Below, in pieces: positions 12,775 through 18,594 of a stretch of 18,594 nt of DNA. Below the pieces are notes generated by a model, which was not told the origin of the DNA, made no database searches, and saw only the letters and a list, made by a program, of their open reading frames with translations. Both the position numbers and the translations under genes were made by a program. The stretch comes from Pseudomonadota bacterium (GTDB lineage Bacteria > Myxococcota > Myxococcia > Myxococcales > Anaeromyxobacteraceae): assembly GCA_023428085.1 (NCBI GenBank), contig JAEYZK010000307.1, positions 1-18,594 of the forward strand, given 5' to 3'. Each line of letters begins with the position of its first letter. Within the stretch, counting starts at the first letter, position 1.

Positions 12775-14451
12775 ATGGACGCGTGCGTGGTGGGGATCGA
12801 CTTCGGGACGGACTCGGTCCGGACCGTGGTGGTGGACGCGGCGAAGGGCGCCGTGCTCGGCGCGGCCGTCCGGCCGTTCGTGCGCTGGGGCGAGGGCCGC
12901 TACTGCGACCCGCAGCGGAACCAGTTCCGCCAGCATCCGAAGGATCACCTCGAGGCGATGGAGGCGGCGACGGTCGAGGCGCTCTCCGCGGCCGGCCCGG
13001 GCGCCGCCGGGCGCGTCGCGGGCATCGCGATCGACACCACCGGATCCACGCCCGCGCTCGCGGACGCGCGCGGCGTCCCGCTCGCGCTCACCCCCGGGTT
13101 CGAGGAGAACCCGAACGCGATGTTCGTCCTCTGGAAGGACCACACCGCGGTCGAGGAGGCCGAGGAGATCAACGCCCTGGCGCGGAGCTGGGGCGGCCCC
13201 GACTTCACGCGCTACGAGGGCGGAATCTACTCGACGGAGTGGTTCTGGGCGAAGGCGGTCCACGTGCTGCGCGGGGACGCGGCCGTCGCGCAGGCCGCGG
13301 CGACGATCGTCGAGCACTGCGACTGGCTCCCCGCCGAGCTCACCGGCACCCTGGACCTCGCGCGCTGGAAGCGGAGCCGCTGCGCCGCGGGCCACAAGGC
13401 GATGTGGCACGCGGAGTGGGGCGGCTATCCGGACCCGGCGTTCCTCACCCGCCTCCACCCGCGCCTGCCGGCGCTCCGGGCTTCGCTCGGGACCGAGACG
13501 TTCACGGCGGACCAGCGGTTCGGGACGCTGAGCGCGGCGTGGGCCAGGCGGCTCGGGCTGTCCGAGAAGGTCGTGGTGACGGTCGGCGCCTTCGACGCCC
13601 ACATGGGCGCCGTGGGCGGCGGCATCGGCCCGCACAAGATCGTCAAGATCATGGGCACGAGCACCTGCGACGTGGTCGTGGCGCGCCGCGGCCCGGAGCC
13701 GGAGAAGCTCGTGCGCGGGATCTGCGGCCAGGTGGACGGCTCGGTGATCCCCGGCATGATCGGCTACGAGGCCGGGCAGTCGGCCTTCGGCGACGTGTAC
13801 GCCTGGTTCAAGCGGATCCTCTCCTGGCCGCTCGAGCACGTGCTCCCGGGCGTCCCGGGCGGGGATGCCGCCGCGCGTCGGCAGCTCGCGACCGACGTGG
13901 CGGACCGGATCATCCCCGCGCTGGAGCGGGCGGCGCGGGCGCTGCCCACCGACACGGCCACGGTGCTGGCGGTGGACTGGGTGAACGGGCGGCGCACCCC
14001 GGACGCCAACCAGCGGCTCAAGGGCGCGATCGCCAACCTGTCGCTCGGCTCGGACGCTCCCCGGGTGTACCGGGCGCTGGTCGAGGCGACGGCGTTCGGC
14101 TCGCGCGCCATCGTCGAGCGGTTCCGGAAGGAGGGCATCCGGATCGACAGCGCCATCGGCATCGGCGGGGTGGCCCGGAAGAGCCCCTTCGTCATGCAGA
14201 CCGTCGCGGACGTCATGGACATGGAGGTCGCCGTGGGGGCCGGGGATCAGGCGGTGGCCCTGGGAGCGGCGATCTTCGCCGCCACCGCGGCGGGGCTGTA
14301 CCCGGATGTGGAAGCGGCGCAGCGCGCAATGGCGGCCGGGACGGAGGCGGTGTACCGGCCCGATCCGGCGCGCGCCCGCCACTACGACGCGGTCTACGCC
14401 GACTATCGGAAGCTGGGCGCCTTCGTGGAATTCGAGCTGACGAAGGCGTAA
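12775..14451 (+). CDS. araB: Ribulokinase
   Basis: Phosphorylates L-ribulose with ATP to L-ribulose 5-phosphate, step two of L-arabinose use. 558 residues from ATG 12775; an adjoining GTG at 12772 is equally close to the GGAG at 12761-12764. FGGY-kinase features: VVGIDFGTDSVRTVVVD at the N-terminus, DTTGSTPALAD, PNAMFVLWKDHTAVEEAEEI, GGIYSTEWFWAK, catalytic Asp274 in GAFDAHMGAVGGG, GTSTCDVVVA, GICGQVDGSVIPG, EAGQSAFGDVYAWF, NGRRTPDANQRLKG, and C-terminal GIGGVARKSPFVMQ and DQAVALGAAIFAA. Many of these blocks match E. coli AraB closely. First gene of an araB-araA-araD operon with the E. coli gene order, downstream of a putative attenuator. Confidence 0.97.
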   Translation: MDACVVGIDFGTDSVRTVVVDAAKGAVLGAAVRPFVRWGEGRYCDPQRNQFRQHPKDHLEAMEAATVEALSAAGPGAAGRVAGIAIDTTGSTPALADARGVPLALTPGFEENPNAMFVLWKDHTAVEEAEEINALARSWGGPDFTRYEGGIYSTEWFWAKAVHVLRGDAAVAQAAATIVEHCDWLPAELTGTLDLARWKRSRCAAGHKAMWHAEWGGYPDPAFLTRLHPRLPALRASLGTETFTADQRFGTLSAAWARRLGLSEKVVVTVGAFDAHMGAVGGGIGPHKIVKIMGTSTCDVVVARRGPEPEKLVRGICGQVDGSVIPGMIGYEAGQSAFGDVYAWFKRILSWPLEHVLPGVPGGDAAARRQLATDVADRIIPALERAARALPTDTATVLAVDWVNGRRTPDANQRLKGAIANLSLGSDAPRVYRALVEATAFGSRAIVERFRKEGIRIDSAIGIGGVARKSPFVMQTVADVMDMEVAVGAGDQAVALGAAIFAATAAGLYPDVEAAQRAMAAGTEAVYRPDPARARHYDAVYADYRKLGAFVEFELTKA

Positions 14452-14491
14452 AGATCACCTCGACGCGGGCGAACCTTCCCCTCGCAGGGCG

Positions 14492-14518
14492 CGCACGGGC
14501 CCGGCACCCCACCGTGCG
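14492..14518 (+). other. Hairpin in the araB-araA spacer
   Basis: CGCACGG (14492-14498) pairs with CCGTGCG (14512-14518) around 13 bases, just before the araA ribosome site. No T-tract. It may influence mRNA stability or relative expression of araB and araA. Confidence 0.35.
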
Positions 14519-14535
14519 AGAAACAGGACGCGGCC

Positions 14536-16035
14536 GTGGCAGAGTCACGCACCCCGGAGATCTGGTTCCTCACCGGCAGTCAGCACCTCTACGGCGACGA
14601 GACGCTGAAGCAGGTCGCCCGGAACTCGCAGCAGATCGCCGAGGCGCTCGAGCGCACCGGGAAGCTCCCTGCGCGCGTGGTCTGGAAGCCCGTGCTGACC
14701 GGGCCGGACGCGATCCAGGAGGTGGTCCTCGCGGCGAACGCGAGCCCCTCCTGCGTGGGCGTCATCACCTGGATGCACACCTTCTCGCCCGCCAAGATGT
14801 GGATCGCCGGGCTCACCCGGCTCCAGCGGCCGCTCGCGCACCTGCACACGCAGTTCAACCGCGTGGCGCCGTGGGGCGAGATCGACATGGACTTCATGAA
14901 CCTGAACCAGTCCGCGCACGGGGACCGGGAGTTCGGGTTCATCGCGGCGCGGCTGCGGATCTCCCGCAAGATCGTGGTCGGCCACTGGCAGGATCCGGTG
15001 GTCGTGGACGAGCTCGCCGGGTGGAGCCGCGCGGCGGTGGCCCTCGGGGAGTCGCGGCGCCTCAAGATCGCCCGCTTCGGCGGGATGAACATGCGCGAGG
15101 TGGCGGTCACGGGCGGCGACCGGGTCGAGGCGCAGATCCAGCTCGGCTGGTCGGTGAACGGCTGGGGCGTGGGCGATCTCGTCGCCCGCATCGCCGAGGT
15201 CTCCGACGCGGAGGCCGACAAGGTCGTCCAGGAGTACGAGGACAGCTACGCGGTCGCGCCGGCGCTCCGGAAGGGCGGCGACAAGCGCGACAACCTGCGC
15301 GACGCCGCGAAGCAGGAGCTCGCGATGCGGTCCTTCCTCGTGGAGGGCGGCTTCGGCGCGTTCACCACCACCTTCGAGGACCTGCACGGCCTCCTCCAGC
15401 TCCCGGGCCTCGCCTGCCAGCGCCTCATGGCGGCGGGCTACGGCTTCGGTGCGGAGGGCGACTGGAAGACGGCGGCGCTCGTCCGGCTCGCCAAGGTGAT
15501 GAGCGCGGGCCGCTCGGGCGGCGTCTCGTTCATGGAGGACTACACGTACCACCTGGTCCAGGGCGAGGAGCGGGTCCTCGGGGCGCACATGCTCGAGGTC
15601 TGCCCGTCGATCGCCCAGGGCAAGCCGTCGCTCGAGGTGCACAAGCTCGGCATCGGCGGCAAGGCCGACCCGGCGCGGCTCGTCTTCGACGCCAAGCCCG
15701 GACCGGCGGTGAACGCGACGCTGGTGGACGTGGGCGGGCGGATGCGGCTCATCCTCGCCGAGCTCGACGTCGTCGCGGCGCCGTCCATGCCGCGGCTGCC
15801 GACCGCCCGCGCGCTCTGGATCCCGCGGCCGGACTTCCGGCGGGGCGTCCAGGCGTGGATCGAGGCGGGCGGCGCGCACCACGCCGCGTTCGCCCAGGCG
15901 CTGACGGCCGGCGAGCTCGCGGACTTCGGCGCGATGGCGGGGCTCGAGGTGATCCGGATCGGGGAGGGGCTCGACCTCCACGCGCTCCGGAACGAGCTGC
16001 GCTGGAACGACCTCGCCTTCAAGCTCGGAGCGTAG
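14536..16035 (+). CDS. araA: L-arabinose isomerase
   Basis: Converts L-arabinose to L-ribulose, the first step of the pathway; a cytoplasmic, metal (Mn)-dependent enzyme. 499 residues, against 500 in E. coli. Starts with GTG at 14536, with AGGA eight bases upstream. Diagnostic blocks: EIWFLTGSQHLYGDETLKQV, CVGVITWMHTFSPAKMWIAG, LHTQFNRVAPWGEIDMDFMN, GGFGAFTTTFEDLHGL (metal-site Glu281), GYGFGAEGDWKTAAL (Glu307), SFMEDYTYH, LGAHMLEVCPSIA, GIGGKADPARLVF and GGAHHAAF (His448/His449). The spacing from araB is 84 bp. No sign of truncation. Confidence 0.98.
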   Translation: MAESRTPEIWFLTGSQHLYGDETLKQVARNSQQIAEALERTGKLPARVVWKPVLTGPDAIQEVVLAANASPSCVGVITWMHTFSPAKMWIAGLTRLQRPLAHLHTQFNRVAPWGEIDMDFMNLNQSAHGDREFGFIAARLRISRKIVVGHWQDPVVVDELAGWSRAAVALGESRRLKIARFGGMNMREVAVTGGDRVEAQIQLGWSVNGWGVGDLVARIAEVSDAEADKVVQEYEDSYAVAPALRKGGDKRDNLRDAAKQELAMRSFLVEGGFGAFTTTFEDLHGLLQLPGLACQRLMAAGYGFGAEGDWKTAALVRLAKVMSAGRSGGVSFMEDYTYHLVQGEERVLGAHMLEVCPSIAQGKPSLEVHKLGIGGKADPARLVFDAKPGPAVNATLVDVGGRMRLILAELDVVAAPSMPRLPTARALWIPRPDFRRGVQAWIEAGGAHHAAFAQALTAGELADFGAMAGLEVIRIGEGLDLHALRNELRWNDLAFKLGA

Positions 16036-16037
16036 CC

Positions 16038-16736
16038 TTGCGCTCTCCGTACCAGGAGCTCAAGGAGCAGGCCTGGGCCGCGAACCAGGAGATCCCCCGG
16101 CGCGGCCTCGCCATCTACACGTTCGGGAACGCCTCGGCGTTCGACCGCGCCCGGGGCGTCCTCGCGATCAAGCCGAGCGGGGTCGCCTACGACGTCCTCT
16201 CCGTGGACGACATGGTGGTCCTCGACCTCGAGGGGCGCGCCGTCGAGGGGAAGCTGCGGCCCTCGTCGGACACGCCCACGCACGTCGTCCTCTACCGCGC
16301 GTTCGAGGGCGTGGCCGGTGTCGTCCACACGCACTCCACGTACGCCACGGGCTGGGCGCAGGCGCGCCTCCCGATCCCGATCTACGGCACGACCCACGCC
16401 GATCACCTGCCGGAGGACGTGCCTTGCACGGCGGTCATGACCGACGCGGCGGTGGAGCGCGACTACGAGGTCGAGACGGGGAACCAGATCCTGGAGTGCC
16501 TCCGCGGGCGGGACCCGCACCGGACCCCGGCCGTGCTGGTGGCGGGGCACGGGGTGTTCACGTGGGGTGAGAGCGCGGCGAAGGCGGTCTACCACGCGGC
16601 GGTGGTCGAGGAGCTCGCCCACATGGCCTTCGTGACCCGCACGATCGACCCGGTCGCGGCCCGGCTCCCGGAGCGGATCGTCCGCAAGCACTTCGAGCGG
16701 AAGCACGGCAAGACGGCGTACTACGGGCAGGGCTGA
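16038..16736 (+). CDS. araD: L-ribulose-5-phosphate 4-epimerase
   Basis: Converts L-ribulose 5-phosphate to D-xylulose 5-phosphate, the exit to the pentose phosphate pathway. 232 residues (231 in E. coli). The start is TTG at 16038, two bases after the araA stop, with GGAG (16027-16030) seven bases upstream inside the araA end; no ATG or GTG gives a complete N-terminus. Class II aldolase fold: IKPSGVAYD, SSDTPTHVVLYRAF, zinc ligands His97 and His99 in VVHTHSTYATGWAQ, YGTTHADHLP, His171 in VAGHGVFTWG, and the C-terminal RKHGKTAYYGQG, very like E. coli AraD. The rare start codon and tight coupling suggest translation depends on araA. Confidence 0.96.
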   Translation: MRSPYQELKEQAWAANQEIPRRGLAIYTFGNASAFDRARGVLAIKPSGVAYDVLSVDDMVVLDLEGRAVEGKLRPSSDTPTHVVLYRAFEGVAGVVHTHSTYATGWAQARLPIPIYGTTHADHLPEDVPCTAVMTDAAVERDYEVETGNQILECLRGRDPHRTPAVLVAGHGVFTWGESAAKAVYHAAVVEELAHMAFVTRTIDPVAARLPERIVRKHFERKHGKTAYYGQG

Positions 16737-16810
16737 GCCCGCGACAGGGCGTGGCTGGCGCAGGGCCGGGGAGGATGCTAAAGCCCTCTGCGCCCAGAGC
16801 GCCGCAGGCC

Positions 16811-16834
16811 GGGCTCGGGCTGGGGCTCGGGCTC
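16811..16834. repeat. GGGCTC hexamer tract upstream of prfC
   Basis: Four tandem hexamers, GGGCTC with one GGGCTG, run directly into GTTCACGG. The 129-bp araD-prfC spacer otherwise shows no clear promoter or terminator. The junction GGGCTCGTTCACGG (16829-16842) recurs with one change upstream of the response regulator gene (2008-2021). Confidence 0.75.
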
Positions 16835-16865
16835 GTTCACGGGGTCGGGCCCTTCCCAGGACCCC

Positions 16866-18491
16866 ATGATCGACCACGAGATCCTCCGCCGCCGGACGTT
16901 CGCGATCATCTCCCACCCGGACGCGGGCAAGACCACCCTCACCGAGAAGCTGCTCCTCTACGGCGGCGTCATCCAGCTCGCCGGCGCGGTGCGCGCGAAG
17001 CGGGGGCGCTCGAGCGCGGTCTCGGACTGGATGGAGATGGAGCGGGAGCGCGGGATCTCCATCACCACGAGCGTGATGCAGTTCCCCTACCGCGGGCACC
17101 AGATGAACCTGCTGGACACGCCCGGCCACGCGGACTTCAGCGAGGACACGTACCGGACCCTGCACGCGGTGGACGGCGCGGTGATGCTGCTCGACTGCGC
17201 CAAGGGCGTCGAGGCGCAGACGCGCAAGCTCTTCCGCGTGTGCCGGCAGCGCGCGATCCCGATCTTCACCTTCGTGAACAAGATGGACCGCCCGGGCCGC
17301 GACGCCTTCGAGCTCGTGGGCGAGGTGGAGAGCGTCCTCGGCATCGGCGTCTTCCCCATCACCTGGCCGGTCTTCCGCGGCGGCACGTTCCGCGGCGTCT
17401 GGCACCGGCTCGCGCGGCGCGTGTACCTCTTCGACGCGGCGCACGCGCTCTCCTCGGCGGCGGTCGGCGCGGAGCGGGCGCCGGTGGAGGTGACGGGCCT
17501 CGACGACCCGCGCGTGCGGGAGGAGCTCGACGACGCCGGGTACGATCGGCTCCGGAACGACGCCGAGCTCCTCGACGCGGCGGGGGACGGCTTCGACAAG
17601 GAGCGGTTCCTCGCGGGCGAGCTCTCGCCGATGTTCTTCGGGAGCGCCATCAACAACTTCGGGCTGGAGGCGTTCCTCGAGACGTTCTGCGAGCTCATGC
17701 CGCCGCCCCGCGCGCGCGACTCGGACCAGGGGCCGATCCCGCCCACCCGGGAGGAGTTCAGCGGGTTCGTGTTCAAGATCCAGGCGAACATGGACAAGGC
17801 CCACCGGGACCGGATCGCCTTCGTGCGGATCTGCTCGGGGCGGATGGTGAAGGGCATGAAGGTCCACCACGTCCGCTCGGGCAAGGACGTGCGGCTGGCG
17901 AATCCGACGCAGTTCCTGGCCCGCGAGCGGAACGTGGTGGAGGAGGGGTTCGCGGGCGACGTCGTGGGCATCCACGACCCGGGCAACCTCGAGATCGGCG
18001 ACACGCTCACGGGCGGGTCCACCTTCACGTTCGAGGGCATCCCGAGCTTCGCGCCGGAGCACTTCACGCGCCTCCTGCTCATCGATCCGATGCGCCGGAA
18101 GCAGTTCGGGCTGGGCCTGCAGCAGCTCGCGCAGGAGGGCACGATCCAGCTCTACCGCCCGCCGGCGGGCCGGGCGGGCGATCTGGTCCTCGGCGCGCTG
18201 GGCCGCCTCCAGTTCGAGGTGACGCAGTACCGCCTCGAGTCCGAGTACGGGGTCGAGGTGCGGCTCGAGCCGGCGCCGTACCAGCTGGCGCGCTGGGTCT
18301 CGCGCAAGGACGGAAAGCCGCTCGACCTGGACCAGCTCCAGTCGGACATCGAGGGCATGGTGGTGCTCGACGTCCGCGACCGGCCGGTGGTCCTCTTCGA
18401 TCGCGAGTGGGCGCTCCGCTCCGCGGAGAAGTTCCACCCGGAGTACGCGATGGCGGAGACGGCCACGGGCGTCGTCGTGCGGGCGGCGTAG
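16866..18491 (+). CDS. prfC: Peptide chain release factor 3
   Basis: Translational GTPase that removes RF1/RF2 from the ribosome after peptide release. 541 residues (E. coli 529). ATG 16866 has AGGA five bases upstream. The G domain has the P loop SHPDAGKTT (16-24, Lys22), switch I region MEMERERGISITTSVMQF, G3 DTPGH (84-88) and G4 NKMD (138-141). RF3-specific blocks follow: SEDTYRTLHAVDGAVMLLDC, MFFGSAINNFGLEAFLETF, FVFKIQANMDKAHRDRIAF, LANPTQFLARER, GDVVGIHDPGNLEIGDTL, FAPEHFTRLL and GALGRLQFEV. These distinguish it from EF-G. It stands alone, not evidently part of the arabinose operon. Its end, FHPEYAMAETATG, is typical apart from a short tail. Confidence 0.97.
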   Translation: MIDHEILRRRTFAIISHPDAGKTTLTEKLLLYGGVIQLAGAVRAKRGRSSAVSDWMEMERERGISITTSVMQFPYRGHQMNLLDTPGHADFSEDTYRTLHAVDGAVMLLDCAKGVEAQTRKLFRVCRQRAIPIFTFVNKMDRPGRDAFELVGEVESVLGIGVFPITWPVFRGGTFRGVWHRLARRVYLFDAAHALSSAAVGAERAPVEVTGLDDPRVREELDDAGYDRLRNDAELLDAAGDGFDKERFLAGELSPMFFGSAINNFGLEAFLETFCELMPPPRARDSDQGPIPPTREEFSGFVFKIQANMDKAHRDRIAFVRICSGRMVKGMKVHHVRSGKDVRLANPTQFLARERNVVEEGFAGDVVGIHDPGNLEIGDTLTGGSTFTFEGIPSFAPEHFTRLLLIDPMRRKQFGLGLQQLAQEGTIQLYRPPAGRAGDLVLGALGRLQFEVTQYRLESEYGVEVRLEPAPYQLARWVSRKDGKPLDLDQLQSDIEGMVVLDVRDRPVVLFDREWALRSAEKFHPEYAMAETATGVVVRAA

Positions 18492-18530
18492 CGGACGCAC
18501 AGGCCGAGCAAGGCCGGGCCCGGAGCTAGG

Positions 18531-18594
18531 CTGGGACTGGGACTGGGACTGGGACTGGGGCTGGGACTGGGACTGGGACTGGGACTGGGGCTGG
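18531..18594. repeat. CTGGGA hexamer repeat with 30-bp higher-order unit, running off the right edge
   Basis: From 18531 the sequence is four CTGGGA plus one CTGGGG (30 bp), then exactly the same 30 bp again, then CTGG at the edge. On the plus strand it gives runs of three to four G separated by three bases, a G-quadruplex-capable tract, starting 39 bases after the prfC stop. Bases 18492-18530 show no obvious terminator. Confidence 0.95.

Noticed and set aside
14452..14535. A small gene in the araB-araA spacer
   Set aside because: No start with ribosome site and no usable frame; only a short hairpin.
12726..16037. A 1,100-codon upstream extension of araD in the same frame
   Set aside because: It overlaps araB and araA in another frame and has shadow composition; AraD homology begins at the TTG at 16038.
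16776..16784. TGCTAAAGC as an extended -10 for prfC
   Set aside because: Poor hexamer match, no -35, and more than 75 bp upstream of the start without support.
15540..18500. A 986-codon minus-strand open frame opposite araA, araD and prfC
   Set aside because: Same antisense artefact; the plus-strand proteins are unmistakable.

Overview
The window is very G+C-rich (roughly 74% by eye) with almost every third codon position G or C. Genes are tightly packed, divergent or convergent, and separated by short GC-rich spacers. Gene content and codon use suggest a delta-proteobacterial/Myxococcota organism, most like Anaeromyxobacter. This is inference: there is no rRNA or other phylogenetic marker. 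Both ends lie inside tandem repeats (75-bp units on the left, a 6-bp/30-bp hierarchical repeat on the right), so the window may be a complete assembly contig that stopped at repeats. I see no tRNA, rRNA, CRISPR, insertion sequence or phage gene.

Left part (1-5.4 kb): an M48 zinc metalloprotease runs off the left edge through in-frame 75-bp repeats. It lies downstream of lemA on the minus strand. Divergent from them is an OmpR/PhoB-type response regulator overlapping its QseC/PmrB-type sensor kinase. A convergent alaA-type glutamate-pyruvate aminotransferase follows on the minus strand.

Middle (5.4-11.3 kb), all plus strand: a Do/HtrA periplasmic serine protease with a strong terminator; an uncharacterised lipoprotein; a two-gene unit of an LsrG-like ABM-fold protein and an iron-ADH-fold dehydrogenase with altered metal ligands; and an unusual short-chain dehydrogenase carrying an N-terminal Cys4 knuckle and lacking the catalytic tyrosine.

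Right part (11.3-18.6 kb): a LacI-family repressor on the minus strand, divergent from araB-araA-araD, which convert L-arabinose to D-xylulose 5-phosphate; then prfC (release factor 3). The lacI-araB gap is the most interesting stretch. It holds two interleaved divergent promoters sharing one operator (TGTGAACGCTCACA), then a 22-codon ORF with a strong Shine-Dalgarno sequence, then a textbook intrinsic terminator placed BEFORE araB. This looks like repressor control plus transcription attenuation of an arabinose operon. A second exact operator copy lies on the far side of lacI, about 1.2 kb away. No arabinose transporter is present in the window.
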